A stretch of 64,000 bases of DNA from Ceratotherium simum simum. Lineage: Eukaryota; Chordata; Mammalia; Perissodactyla; Rhinocerotidae. The notes beneath the pieces were generated by a model. The model was not told where the DNA came from. It worked only from the letters and a program-made list of their open reading frames with translations, and did no database searches. Made by a program: the position numbers and the translations under genes. Below, in pieces: positions 34,451 through 47,094 of the stretch. Every line of letters begins with the position of its first letter. Positions within the stretch are counted from its first letter, which is position 1. The DNA lies in assembly GCF_000283155.1 (NCBI RefSeq), contig NW_004454160.1, positions 2,293,502 to 2,357,501 of the forward strand. The letters are read 5' to 3'.

Positions 34451-34965
34451 CAAGTTATAGATCACAAAACTGGTTTTATTTGATAACAAAAGAAGGTATA
34501 ATCAAATATCATACTATATATCACTTCTCTTAGTACATCATGATCCATGTTAGTATGTTAAAGACCCCATGAAATCTGTAGTTAAAAATAAAGCACCAAC
34601 AATACTAACTGTACTAAATTAAGAGGTTTCTTAACTGATTTGACCATAGACTCATTTAAAAAAAATAGAACATTTCTATACCATATATCCTATTGAATAT
34701 AATTAGGGATAAGATAAGCAGGCCTATGTTTAGAAGAATGTTGGATACAAACAAAATTGTAAATACACTATAAATTTAGCTATGTATAAAAAGTTATATA
34801 GAGATATGTAAAAAAGACAAAGGAAGTTCATCAGTAGATTTATAATGTTTGTCTTCAGAGAGTTGGATTTTGAGTTTAATTTCTGTTCTTTTTTGTGTGT
34901 TTGTCTATATTACTTATTTCCTAAAAGGATCATGTCTTACCTTTATAATAAAAAAAGAGTTAGTT

Positions 34966-36080
34966 CAAAAACAGAACACCTTCATTCTGTTACTAAAATA
35001 TAGGCAAAATGAAGAGAGAGAGAATAGTTCAGAGAGAAAGCGGTGAATGAAGCAGATTGGCTCCTCTGAACACATTAGCTTTTACTTTCCATCTCTTGCT
35101 TTATCTCTGCACCAGGCATGAGTATGTTTTCTGTTAGCTATTGATTATTTATCCTCCTAAAACAATACTATACTCAGCCCAGGCCCCATTACTGCACCTG
35201 GGATGAAAGTCGTTCTTTAAAATGGCAAAGCAGAGCTACAACTTGGTGAGCAGGTCTTCAAGAGCACATTGGCCCATGCAGGGAAAGGGGCAGGGGAATT
35301 GTCACACTGATGTTAAAGATGGTCACTTATTTACTGCAGATTTTGAGTCTAAAAATTAGGCCTAAGTAGTAGTGATTATGGCCTCATCTGCACATAGACT
35401 GCTTTAGACCTCTATTTTCTTTTCCTCGACATATAAAGCTACCGCAGGTGAACTTCATTTTCCTTTTAGAGAAAGGAGGAACCAGGGATGGCTTTCGCAG
35501 CCTGGCATGACAAGGCAGCTTTCCAGTCTTAGGAAAGACCGTGGCTCTTGGCCACAGCAGCCTGCAAGCCCAAGGATGAGATAGGAGGCTGAGTGCAAAC
35601 TGTCCTTTTCTTAGAAGCTTCCTGGCAAAATTCTCATTAAGGGCTTTTATCATATGACGTTTAAGTTTAAGGTTTAGAGATATTTCAGTATGTAATCTAA
35701 CATGAGAAACACAGAGCTTCATTCAATGGAAGAAAATATTGCATTGATAAATCTATCTGCCAAACATTTCTGTGCCAGTAGGTTACACCCTCTGTTTATT
35801 GATGTGCCATTCCTGACACATTCCTTCAGACTTTTGTGACCATTAGAATCTTGTGTTGGTTGGACCTACCATTGGATCCAGCTCAGCAGTTTCTTAAACC
35901 AGGAAAATAACCCAGCTGTTAAGTGGTTCTGGGCAAGTGACTTAATCTTCCTGAACCCGGGTTTTTTCCTGCAAGAAATGGAGTTGTGATAATCAAACAA
36001 GACAGAGTATGAGTAAGCTATAATGTATCATATAAAGGTGAGGTGATATTATGAGGAGTGTTCCCCACTCTCCAAAGAAA
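34966..36080. other. Non-repetitive interval, no supported gene
   Basis: The 112-codon minus frame at 35384-35722 has no domain. A weak MIR-like piece may lie near 35915-35990. Confidence 0.4.
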
Positions 36081-39000
36081 AACTTTTTCTCCAAGTAGGA
36101 CCCTTCTTTGTCAACAGAGTATTTTTTTCCACCCTTGCTCAGACTGCCCCTCTGCCTGAAGGCCTTGCCCCTCCTCTCTTCCTGTGCAAATTCTGCCATT
36201 ATTCAACATCCAAATCAATTTCTACCTAGTCCAAGAAAACACTTTCTGACCAACCTAGTTGTCAGTGATTTCTCCTCTAAATTTCTCTGGCACTTGCAAC
36301 TAATGCCAAAGAATATATCAGTTCAGACAATTTGCCTTGCCTCTTATTGTGGCATGTCTTTCCATCCTGTCTCCATAACCCAATTTCTAAAATACACTTT
36401 TTGTAGACCTAAAGCATACATAAAGTGCCCATGTAGAACAAAGTAATCTATGCAACTACCACCCAAATCACTCACGGAACCATCACAAGGACTAATCAAC
36501 AGAACCTTACCAGACGCCCACCTTGGGCACCCTTCTAACCACTGACCCCGCTCTCCTCCTGAAAGATAAGTGCTCTCCTGACTTCTAATGCCATAGATTA
36601 GTTTTGCCTGTTTTTGAATTTTCCATAAGTATGTATTCTTCGGTGTCTGGCTTCTTTTGCTCAACATTATGTTTTGATAATCATCCATGTGTTGTATGTG
36701 GCAGGAGTTTCTTCATTTCCATGCTGTATATTTCTCATTGCATGGATATACCACAGTTTATTTCTCTGTTCCACTGTTTGAGGATATTTGAGTTGTTTCC
36801 TGATTTGGCTATTTTAAATAATGCTGCTATGGACATTCCAGTATTGGGTTTTTAGTAAACACTGGCATGCATTTCTTTGGAGTGTATATCTAGGAATAGC
36901 ACTGCTGTGTCGTAGAATACGCATATGTTCATAGATACTAATAGTTTCTCAATGTAGTTGCACCAATTGACACTCTCAAAAGCAACATATGTGTGTTCCG
37001 TTACTCTAACAGTCTCACCAGTACTTGATATTATCAGTCTTTTAAATGTTAGCCATGTTGTTATTGTATCATACATTTCATTGTGATTTTAATTTGCATT
37101 TTCCTGGTAACTAATAAGGTTGAGTACTTTTTCATATGTTTACTTGCCATGTGGATATCCTCTTTTGTGAAGAAAATAATGTCCAGTTTTTACTAGGTTT
37201 TCTGATTTTCTCTTATTTAATTGTAGGGATTTTTTATGATATATATGTATTGAAAATATTTTCTCTCACTCCATGACTTTCCTTTTCATTTTCATAATTG
37301 TGTCTTTTGATAAACAGAATTTACCAATATTTTAATATTTTCCTTTATGGCTAGTGCTTTTTGCATCTTGTTTAAGAAATCCTTGCCTACTCCAGGGTCA
37401 TGAAAATATTCGTCTACATTATTTTTTAGAAGCTTTATCATTTTATATTTAACATTTAGATTTAAAGTCACCTGGAATTGATTTTTTAATAATGTGTGAG
37501 GTAGGGGTCAAGATTCAGTTTTTTCTCATATAGATATCCAATTGACTGTGCATCATTAATTAAAATGAGCATTGTTTTTCTACTGCTTTGCAGTAGTGTC
37601 CATATGTGTTTGGGTCTGATTCTAGACTTCTATTCTGTTCCATTGGTCTATGTGTCTATCCTTGTACCACCACTCACATTGAATTAATTACTGTAGCTTT
37701 ACAATAATTCTTACCTATGGTAGAATGTTCTACTCTAATCTTCTTAAAGATTCTCTTAGCTATTCCTTTCCCTCTACATTTCCACATTAAATTCCCTATA
37801 AATTTTGTCTACTCCTAAAAAGAAAATCTCAGAATTTCACTTGAGGTTGTGTTGAATTTATAGATGAATTTGGGGATAATTGATATCTTTACAATATTGA
37901 GTCTCCCAATCCATGAATCTGTTTGTTTTAGCTCTTCTTTGATTTCTCTCAATATTGTTTCATAGTTTTCTGTGTAAGGTAATACACATTTTTCATTATA
38001 TTTATTCCTAGGTCATTGATGTTCTTTTATTCTATTGTATTTTCTTTAAATTTCATTTTCTATTTGTTTGTTGCTACTATACATATACTTAATTTTTATT
38101 ATCCTTAAATCCAGAAATTTTGCTAAATTAACTTTTTGACTCCAAAAGTTTATCTATAAATTCCTTTGGATTTTCTAGGTACACAATTATGTTCTCTTCA
38201 AATAATAAATTTTACTTCTTTCTTCCCAATTCTCATGTATTTTATTTCTTTTCCCTTCCTTATTGCACCATTGCAACACTGGACCTCTATTACTATGTTA
38301 ATTAGAAGTGAAGAGAATAGGATTCCTTGACTCATTTTCAATCTTAGGGGAAAAATAACATTTCACCATTTAGTAGATATTGTAGATTTTTTATAGATGC
38401 CCTTTATCAGGTTAAGGACATTCCTGTTCCTTTTCTTCCTGATTTTCAAGGAGGTATGTTTGTTTCTTTTAACTCTGTTTTGTTTATTTTTAATCATGAA
38501 TGGGTTCTAAATTTTACCAAATGATTTGTATATATATAAGATATTATCCCTATCCTTTATTATGTTAACAAAGTGAATTCAAGTTTTATTCATTTTTGTT
38601 TATACCCGTATGGACTGGAATTGATGGCATATCTTTGTCAGGTTTTAATTTAAGGATTATGTTGTTCTCATAAAAATAAGTTGGGAAGTGATCCTACCAA
38701 CTCTATTGGTATAATTTCTTCCTTAAATGTTTGATAGCATTCACCAGTGAAACCATCTGGGCCTGGAGTTTTCTTTGTGGGAAGATTTTTTAACTAACAA
38801 ATTCAATTTCTTTAATGGATATCAAGCTATTTGTATTTTCTTTTTTATTTAGTACTAGGATTGGTAAACCATGCTTTTCAAGGAATTTGTCTATTTTATC
38901 TAAGGTGTTAAGTTTATTTGCATGAAGTTGTTCATATTCCCTCATTATATTTTAATGATTGTAGGATCTGTAGTGATAGTCTCTCTTTCATTCCTGATAC

Positions 39001-40654
39001 TGGTTAATTTGTGTTTTTTTTTTCTGCCAGTGGTTTATCAATTTTATTACCCTTTTCAAAGAACCAACTTGGATCTTTGTTAAATTTCTGCGTTATTTGT
39101 TTTGTATTATATGATTTCACCCTTATTTTATTTTCTTCTTTACTCTTACTTGCTTTGGGTTTAATTTACTCTTTTTTTCTAGGGTAGAAACATAGATCAT
39201 TGAATTTAAACTTTTCTTACATAAGCATTTAATGCTATAAATTTCCCTCTACATTCTGCTAAGTTCAGCTACATCACTCCAATTTTGATATGCTGTATTC
39301 TCATTATCATTCAAATAAAAATAATTTTAATTCCTCTTGTAATTGCTTCTTTGACTTTGGATATTTAGAAGTATGTTCTTTAACTTCAGAATATTTGGAC
39401 TTTTCTGGAAATTTTATTGTTGATTTCTAATTTAATACTCTTTATTAGAGAACATATTCTGTAAGATTTCAGTTTCTTAAAAATATACTGAGACTTGTTT
39501 AATGGTCTATTTTTTTGTAAACAATCCATTTGTACTTGAATATGTATTATGTAGTTGAATGCAGAGTTTTATAAATATCAATTAGGCCAAGGTGGTTGAT
39601 AATGTTTTTGCAAATCTATATCCCTACTAATCTTTCACCTAGTTGTTTCATCAATTACTGAGGGAGGAGTGTTAAAATCTTGAACTGTAATTGTGGACAT
39701 CTCTAGTTCTCTCTTTTGTTCTGCCTATTTTTGCTTCCCGAATTTTGAAGCTCTCTGGTTAGGTGCATACACATTTGATTGTTATGTCTTCCTCAATAAC
39801 TGACACTTGTATCATTAGGAAATGTTCCTCTTTATCTCTGGTGACACTCCTGCCCTTGAGGTATATTTTGTGTGATATTTTAATATAGTCAATCCAGCTT
39901 CCTTAGGCTTAACGTTTGAATGAATATCTTTTTCTTTTTACTTTGAATCCATCTGTGGTTTTACATTTAAAATGCATCTCTTATGGACAGTATATAGCTG
40001 GGTCTTGTCTTTTTAGAGTCTAACAATCTATGCCTTTAAATGGAATGTTTAGTTTAATTATATTTAGTGTAATTAGTGATACCATGGGATTTAGGTCTGT
40101 CAATTTGCTGCTATTTTCTTTGACTTGTCCATTTTTGCTCCTCTTCCTTTTCTGCATTTTTAGTGGTGGATGTTAATACAATATTTTCTGTACTCCTTTA
40201 TAATTCCTTTGTTGGCTTTTTAGCTATATCCCTCTGCATTGTTTTTATTGATTGCTCTGGGAATTACCGTATTTCTTTTTATCACAGACTTTTTGAAGCT
40301 AATGTTATACCACTTCATGTAAAATGTAAGAACTTTGCAGCAGTATAATTCCATGTACAGCTGTATCTTTTGTGCCATTTTGCATATACATAACATTTAT
40401 GTATGTTATAAACTATATAATACAATTTCATAGTTTTGTATGAAATAGTCATGTCTTTTAAAGAAATCAAGAAATATGTTTCTATTTACTTACCATTACC
40501 TACTATTTCTGGTGGTCTTCATTCCTTCCTATTGGCCCAAGTTCTCATCTGGTGTCATGCCCCTTCAGCCTGAAGAAATTTCTTTAGAATCTCCTGTAGG
40601 TCAGTTCTGTTGATGAACATACTATTGTACTGGGAGAGTAGTGCACTTTGATTC

Positions 40655-41035
40655 TATGGGGACAGAAGCTCCTACACTGGGAATCCTTGCAGATCTTGCT
40701 CTATGTATCTTTTTATCTTTCTGTTCAGTTGTATCCTTTATAATAAAACGGTAATTGTAGGGTTAGCGCTTTCTTGAGTTCTGTGAGTCAATTTAGCAAA
40801 TTATCAAATCTGAGGAGGTCACAGGAACCCCTGAATTTATAGGTGGTTGATCAGAAGTGTGGGTGGCCTCCAAGACTTGCAACTGGAATCTGAAGTGGGG
40901 GCAGTATCATGAAAAACTGTGCCCTTAACTTGTGGAGTCTGCACAAACTGTAGGTAGTTAGCATCAGAATTGAACTGAATTGCAGAACACCCAGTTAGTA
41001 TCAAAGAATTGGTGTCAGAAAATACATGGTGATGA
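40655..41035 (+). mobile_element. LTR-like repeat inserted in L1
   Basis: Text breaks from L1 to ctatgtatctttttatcttt, cagttgtatcctttataata, gagttctgtgagtcaattta, ggtcacaggaacccctgaat and tgaactgaattgcagaacac, which is the order of a known placental LTR-like repeat, then returns to L1-type text. Boundaries are approximate and the family is not asserted. Confidence 0.5.
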
Positions 41036-41777
41036 GTTTTCTCAGTTTTTGTTTATCTGAAATGTTTTAATTTTGCCTTCATCTGAAGGATATTTTCACT
41101 CAGTATAATTTCTATGTTTATAGTTCTTTTTTTCCATTTTGAATACTTTTAAAGATAATGTCTCATTGTCTTTTTCCCGCATTATCTGATAAGATGCTAG
41201 CCATGATTTAAAGTCTTGTTCCCATATACAATGTTTCACTTTTCTCAGGTTGCTTCTGGATTTTATATTTATGTTTGGTTTTCAGTAGTTCAACTATTAC
41301 ATGTATGATAGTGATTCTCACTATATTTATCCTGATTGGCATTACTGAGCTTCTTAGATCTGTTTGCTTGTTCACAAAATTCAGGAAATTTTCTGTTGTT
41401 ACTTTTTCACATATTTTCCCTGACCCATTTTATCTCCCTTTTCCTCTTGAGACCCCAATTACCCTTATGTTAGACCACTTAACTTTACCCTGCATGTCAC
41501 TGAAGCTCTGATTATACCTTTTTTTCAATCTTTGTTCTCTATTTTTTTAGATCGGATAATTTCTACTGATTTATTTTTTAAGTTTATTGACTCTTTGCCT
41601 TTTCAAATCTGCTCTTAATCCTAGCCAGTTATATTTATTTCTGATGTTTTTCTTTTCAGCTCTTGAATTTCCATTTAGCACTTAACAGTTTTCATTTCTC
41701 TACTGAGAGTCTACATCTCTTCATTAATTATAATCATCCTTTTATTTAAGTCTTTGACAATATATATAGCTACTTTA

Positions 41778-41995
41778 TTTTATTTTTTTTTTTAAAGATT
41801 TTATTTATTTATTTTTCCCCCAAAGCCCCAGTACATAGTTGTCTGTCATAGCTGCACATCCTTCTAGTTGCTGTATGTGGGACGCCGCCTCAGCATGGCT
41901 GGAGGAGTGGTGCTTCGGTGCGCACCCGGGATCCGAACCCGGGCCGCCGGCAGTGGAGCGCACGCACCCAACCGCTAAGCCATGGGGCCGGCCCC
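41778..41995 (-). mobile_element. ERE SINE with perfect 18-bp TSD
   Basis: Poly-T with ttatttatttatt, ccccaaagccccagtacata, gttgctgtatgtgggacgcc, reversed tRNA-like region with gggatccgaacccgggccgc (B box on the minus strand), and end catggggccggcccc. The TSD atatatatagctacttta is identical at 41760-41777 and 41996-42013. The intact CpGs and perfect TSD mark it as young. It sits in the 5' region of the minus-strand L1. Confidence 0.97.
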
Positions 41996-42739
41996 ATATA
42001 TATAGCTACTTTAAAGTCTGTTAATTCCAACATTTGGATCATCTCGGAGTAAGTTCTTATTGACTGCTATATCTTTTGACCACATTTTGCTGTTTCTTTG
42101 TGTGTCTAATGATATTTTATTGTATACTAGACATTTTGGATGGCACACTGTAGAGACTGGATACTGTTATCTTCCTCTGGAAGAGTGTGGGTTTTTTTCT
42201 ATCAGGGAATTAACTTGGCTGGACTCAAACCCAAACTCTCTCCCTGGTGATGGGTGGTAGCTGAAGTCTCTGCTAAATTCTGTCAGACTTCCACTGTTGC
42301 CTTTCACAGGGCTCTCTGGAGTCTTCCCTACACATGTGTAGTTCAGGGGTCATCCAGGGATTTGAGTAGAGTTTGTATGCACATTTTGGGACTTCTCTCT
42401 TTGGCTCCCACCTTTTTGAGATGTCCTCTCTCACTCTCTATTTGCTCTAGGAACCCTGAACTCCATTTAATGACTCCTCAAACTGGTAAGATTGATGTTC
42501 TCTTCTTGGGTTCTTGTTGCCCTATGTGGTATGGACTGAAGAGTGTCCTCAGGCAGAAGGCATATAAAGGCAAATCTCCTCCAGAAAAATTGCTGTCTTG
42601 AAAGAACTGATTCCTTTCCAGTTTCTCCCTGCTTTTGGTCATTATCCAGTGCCTTTAAGTAGTTTTTATTCCCTCTAGTATTTATCATTGTTTTCCACAG
42701 GAAGGTTTATTTAATACAGGCCACTCCAAAATTACTGAA

Positions 42740-42960
42740 AGTAGAACTTAGAGGAACATTTCAAATTATGGATTACATTTCTTTTTTAGGTACAGGACTA
42801 TTTAGATTTTTCATTTTTTCTTCTCCTACATTTGATAAATTGTGTTATTGAAGGAATTTGACCATATCATTTAAAATTTCAAATTTATTGGCATAAAGTT
42901 GTTTATAATATCTCTTATTATATACTTTTTCAGATTAAATACTTTGAATTTATATATAAC
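42740..42960 (-). mobile_element. L1 LINE fragment (ORF2 RT region)
   Basis: aggaatttgaccatatcatt, tcaaatttattggcataaag and ttgtttataatatctcttat is antisense RT-region text, separate from the adjacent L1 5' end. Confidence 0.7.
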
Positions 42961-43037
42961 TGAGTAGGAAATTAGAGAAAATTGTAAAACACTCCAAATC
43001 TAAAATCCAAAATTTCTTTTAAAAACAGTATCTGTGT

Positions 43038-43074
43038 TGTTAGCTCAGGGCCAATCTTCTTCACCAAAAAAAAT
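43038..43074 (+). mobile_element. Minute 5'-truncated ERE SINE (37 bp)
   Basis: Only the last part of the ERE body (gttagctcagggccaatctt, cttcacc) plus an A-rich tail remains. It is bracketed by a perfect 11-bp TSD agtatctgtgt at 43027-43037 and 43075-43085, so it is an integration event and not a decayed longer copy. Confidence 0.85.
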
Positions 43075-43212
43075 AGTATCTGTGTGCCATTTATTTGTAT
43101 TTCCTTATATTATCCGTTTGACTTCAACTTCATAAAATTTAAATGAAAAGAATTACAAAATTAAAGTGTTTTTCAAATTATAAAAGTTTCAGCTATTTAA
43201 AAATTTAATTTT

Positions 43213-43466
43213 GGGGCTGGCCTGGTGGTGCAAGCTGTTGAGTGTGCGCGCTCCGCTATGGCGGCCCGGGATTCCCTGGTTCGGATCCGAGGCGCGCACT
43301 GACGCACTGCTTGGCAAGCCATGCTGTGGCGGTGTCCCATATAAAGTGGAGGAAGATGGACACAGATGTTAGCCCAGGGTCAGTCTTCCTCAGCAAAAAA
43401 AGAGGAGGATTGGCAGATGTTAGCACAGGGCTGATCTCCTCACAAAAATAAATAAATAAATAAATA
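43213..43466 (+). mobile_element. ERE SINE, full length
   Basis: Starts ggggctggcctggtggtgca, has a B-box-like ggttcggatcc, the catataaagtggagg core, ttagcacagggctgatctcc and an (AAAT)n tail. TSD aaaatttaatttt (43200-43212) / aaaatctaatttt (43467-43479), one mismatch. Confidence 0.96.
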
Positions 43467-43479
43467 AAAATCTAATTTT

Positions 43480-44105
43480 TCAAAATATTATTATCTATAG
43501 GTTAAAATATGATTGAATTGTCCCCCTTCATAAATTATATATTCTGAAAATTGCCTAAGCCTTTTACTTTTCTCTTTAGTAATAAAAATACCTCTGAAAG
43601 TGGCACTATAGTTCAGCTATAAATGAACTGGAGTACATTACCTAAAATGTAGCTTTCTTATGAAATCTATATTCTAATTTTCTAGCCAAAAGGAAAACTA
43701 GCAAAAAAAAGGTTGATTTAAAATCAAATAAAATTTTTAAAAAGCTAGTTCTGTGAATTTTAATTCTCAAGTTACAATCCATGGTAACCTTATCTGGGAA
43801 GTAAACTTTACTTGATACTCAATAAGAGAAAGTTTTCATATACTTCTCAAGTATCCTTTGTACATTCCCTTGTTATAAGCCATAATTCAGTTATCACAAT
43901 GCATCCTTAATTCATTATTTGAAACTTATACTTAATTTTCTACACTTAAAATAACCTCATGTTTTCTTTTCCATTCAGCAAATATCAATTTCACCATCTT
44001 CTGTTTTCTATCAAGGGGTGAGGTCAAACAGGAAGAATGAGGTTAGATTGGTGTCTTCTTTAGACTAATGAAAAAACTGCTTTACTTTGTCACAAAGGAC
44101 ATTAC
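43480..44105. other. AT-rich interval without recognised features
   Basis: No gene, RNA or confident repeat. Could be very old L1-derived sequence. Confidence 0.4.
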
Positions 44106-44109
44106 TCTA

Positions 44110-46690
44110 TCTTCTTTTTCTTTAAAGTCAGGTTTATTGAAGAGTAATGTGCATACAGTAAAATCCATCCTTTTTAGGTGCAATGAATTTTGACAAACTC
44201 ATACAATCCAGTAGCCTCCACCACAATCAAGATATAAAACATTTTCCTCAACCCAAAAGTCACCTCATGCTCCTTTGTTGTCAAATCTCTCCCTACATTT
44301 CCAGTCCACAAACAACCACAAATCTGATTTTTGTCCCTATAAGTTTGCCTTTTCCAGAATGTCATATGAATGTAATCATGCTTATACTGATCGTAAGGCA
44401 TTTTTTCACTAGCTTAGCTTTTTTCACTTATCATAATTCATTTGAGATTTATTCATGTTGCTGCATGTATCGATAGTTCTTTCTATTTTATTGCTGAATA
44501 ATAGTCCATTGTATGGATGTGCCACCACAGTTTGTTTATTTATTCACTAATTGATGAACATTTGAATAATTTCCAGTTTGGGACAATCGTGGATAAAGCC
44601 ACTATAAACATTTGTGCATATAGTTTTGCATGGACATATGTTCTTATTTCTCTTGAGTAAATATCTAGGAGTAGCATTGCTGAGTCATATGGTAATAGCA
44701 TATTTTTTAAAATAAGAAACTGCCAAACTGTTTTCCAAAGTAACTGTACAATTTCCATTCCCATCAGCAATTTGTGAGAGTTCCAGTTGTTCTGCATTCT
44801 TGCCAGCAGCTTTTGGAATAGGTGGTATCTCATTGTTTAAGTTTTTATTTCCCTGATTAGTAATGTTGTTGAGTACCTTTTCATGTGCTTTTTTTGCCAT
44901 CTATGTATTGTCTCTGATAAAGTATTTGTTCAAATGTTTTACTTAGTTTTAAATTGGGTTGTTTGTTTTCTTATTATTGAGTTGTGACAGTTCTTTATAT
45001 ATTTTGGATATGTGTATTGAAAGCATTTTCTCCTAGTCTATATCTTGCATTTACATTTTATTAAAAGTGCCATTCAAATATGAGAAGTTTTAAATTTTGA
45101 TGAAGTCCAGTTTATCAATTTTCTCATTTATGGACTGTGCTTTTTGTATCCTGTCTAATAAATCTTATCTAACACAAGGTCACAAAGATTTTCTTCTATG
45201 TTTTCTTCTAGAATGTTTAAACTTTTAGGGTTTACATTTAGGTCTGTGATCCATTTTCCAGTTATTTTTGTATATGGTTTAATGTATCGGTCAAGGTATA
45301 TTTTGTTGCATACGGATGTCCAAATGTTCCAGCATCATTTGCTGAGAAGACTGTCCTTTCACCATTGAACTGCCTTGACCTATTTCTGTATTCTTCACTG
45401 ATCTTTATGTTTTTCATTTCACTAATACCCCAGTGTCTTGATTAATGTGGTTTCCTAGTAAGTCTTGAGAACATGTAATGTGAGTTTGTTTCTTTGTTCT
45501 TCTTTCCAGAATTGCTTTGACTCTTTTAGTTCCTTTGATTTTTCTTATAAATTTAAGAATCAGCTAATGGAGTTTGACAAAAAATCTTCTGGGGTTTCTG
45601 GGATTTTGATTGGAATTGCATTGACTCTGTAGACCAATCTGGAGAAAACTGACCACAATATTGAGTCTTCCAATTAATGAACAAGTATATCTTTCCATTT
45701 ATTTTAAGTATTTTTTTTCTCATAATACTTTTAGGTTTTCAGCATACAAATCTTGCATATTTTATTAGATTTTCCTTAAGTATTTTAAGTTTCTATGCAG
45801 ACTCTCTGTAGGGAATCATGTTATCTGTGACTAGAGACAGTTTTGTTTATTCCTTTCTAATTTGTATGCCTTTTATTTCTTTTTCTTGCCTTATTGCGCT
45901 GATGAGGACTTTCAGTATGATGTTGAATTGAAGTGGCAAGAGTGGGCATATTTACCTTGTTTCTGATATTGAGGCTAAAGTATTCAGTATTTCACCATTA
46001 AGTATGAGCTTGGCTATAGGTTTTTCATAGATGCCCTTTATCAACTTGAGGAAGTTACCTGTAATTCCTAGTTTGCTTAGAGTTTTCATCATGAATGGTT
46101 GTTGAATTTTGTCAAATGATCTTTCTGCATCTAGTGAGATGATATGTTTTTTTTCCTTTAGTCTGCTGCTATGGTAAATTATATTGATTGATTTTGAAAT
46201 ATTGAACAATATTGCATTCCAAGGACAAACCCCACTTGGTCTTGATGCATTATCATTTTAATATATTGCTGGATTTGATTTGCTTATATTTTGTAGAAGT
46301 TTTTTACATCTGTATTTATGAGGAACATTAGTTTCTAGTTTTATTTTCTAATAATGTCCTAGTCTGATTTTGGTATCAGGGTATTGCCAACCTCATAAAA
46401 TGAGTTGGGAAGTTTTTCTTCCCATTATTAATTTTTTTTTCTTTTATAGAATTGGTATGACAGCTTCTTTAAATGCAGAATTCATCAGTGAAGCATCTGG
46501 GCCAGGAGTTGTCTTTTGGGAAGGTTTTTAACTATGAACTCAAAATTTTAAGTAGATATATGATTGTGCAGTTTATCTTGAGTAAGCCTTGCAGTTTTGC
46601 ATCTTTCCAGGAATTTGTCCATTTCATTTAAGTTGTCAATTTTTTTGTGTGTAAAGATGTTCATCATATTTCTTTACTATCCTTTTAGTA
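44110..46690 (-). mobile_element. L1 LINE, 3' UTR to RT region, degenerate
   Basis: Antisense L1: attttgacaaactcatacaa, attgctgaataatagtccat, tatctaggagtagcattgct, caaatgatctttctgcatct, catctgggccaggagttgtc, ccaggaatttgtccatttca. It stops resembling L1 near 46690. Reading frames are broken except for the short RT piece listed separately. Confidence 0.9.
45952..46209 (-). pseudogene. Decayed L1 ORF2 reverse-transcriptase fragment
   Basis: An 85-codon minus frame. Residues around 43-58 read HIISLDAERSFDKIQQPF, matching the L1 ORF2 motif region that normally has IDAEKAFDKIQHPF, and it is followed by LGITGNFLKLIKGIYEKP in the L1 order. It covers only a small part of an RT domain that is normally within a protein of about 1,270 residues. 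The flanking frame is broken by stops and frameshifts, so it is not functional. The initiator methionine is incidental. Confidence 0.9.
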
Positions 46691-46866
46691 TGTCCCTTGT
46701 TGAGGGCAACAGCTCAACTCTCAGTTCAGCTCTTTTAGCTTTATTATGTGGCTTGGTGTCTGCCCTCTGTAAGCACAGTTCCAGGGTAGGTCAGAGATGT
46801 GGGCAGTTGGGTTTGTTAATTTTCTACTTGTTGTGATTGCCCCATACTCTGGTTCTTCTATCCAGT
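46691..46866. other. Unassigned sequence right of the L1
   Basis: Text such as cagctcaactctcagttcag does not continue ORF2. With 47110-47200 it may be a rearranged L1 5' region, but this is unproven. Confidence 0.3.
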
Positions 46867-46881
46867 AAGACTATGGGTTTT

Positions 46882-47094
46882 TTTTTTTAAATAATTTTAT
46901 TTATTTATTTATTTTTCCCCCAAAGCCCCAGTAGATAGTTGTATGTCATAGCTGCACATCCTTCTAGTTGCTGTATGTGGGACGCAGCCTCAGCATGGCT
47001 GGAGAAGTGGTGTGTCAGTGCACGCCCAGGACCTGAACCCGGGCCGCCAGCAGCAGATCGCGTACACTTAACCGCTAAGCCATGGGGCCAGCCC
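46882..47094 (-). mobile_element. ERE SINE with perfect 15-bp TSD
   Basis: Same variant and orientation as 41778-41995: ccccaaagccccagtagata, gctgtatgtgggacgcagcc, gaacccgggccgccagcagc, catggggccagccc. TSD aagactatgggtttt is identical at 46867-46881 and 47095-47109. Confidence 0.96.

Larger units (their letters stand above)
32652..34965 (+). mobile_element. Old L1 LINE 3' end, split by later insertions
   Basis: The left part (about 32652-33096) matches the ORF2 3' end: acccagtaattccatttctg, ggagaatggttaagcaaag, acagctattagaaataaag. The right part (about 34735-34965) continues with tggatacaaacaaaattgt, the 3' UTR-like ttctgttcttttttgtgtg, and cttacctttataataaaaaa. Between them lie a MER-type repeat, a hAT element and part of another L1. 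No frame survives. Confidence 0.7.
36385..42700 (-). mobile_element. Near-full-length L1 LINE, degenerate, with insertions
   Basis: Antisense L1 from the 3' UTR at the left (caactaccacccaaatcact) through the ORF2 C-terminus (near 36700-37150), the RT core (around 38650-38950: accatctgggcctggagtt) and the endonuclease (about 39700-40090: acagtatatagctgggtctt) to the upstream ORF1/5' region at the right (41200-42700). Stops and frameshifts break ORF1 and ORF2. It carries an LTR-like insert (about 40655-41035) and an ERE (41778-41995). At about 6.3 kb including inserts it is the most complete L1 here. The right boundary is approximate; subfamily not assigned. Confidence 0.88.

Noticed and set aside
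43213..43466. tRNA gene
   Set aside because: The B-box-like and tRNA-like text belongs to the head of an ERE SINE; no cloverleaf with intact acceptor and anticodon arms.
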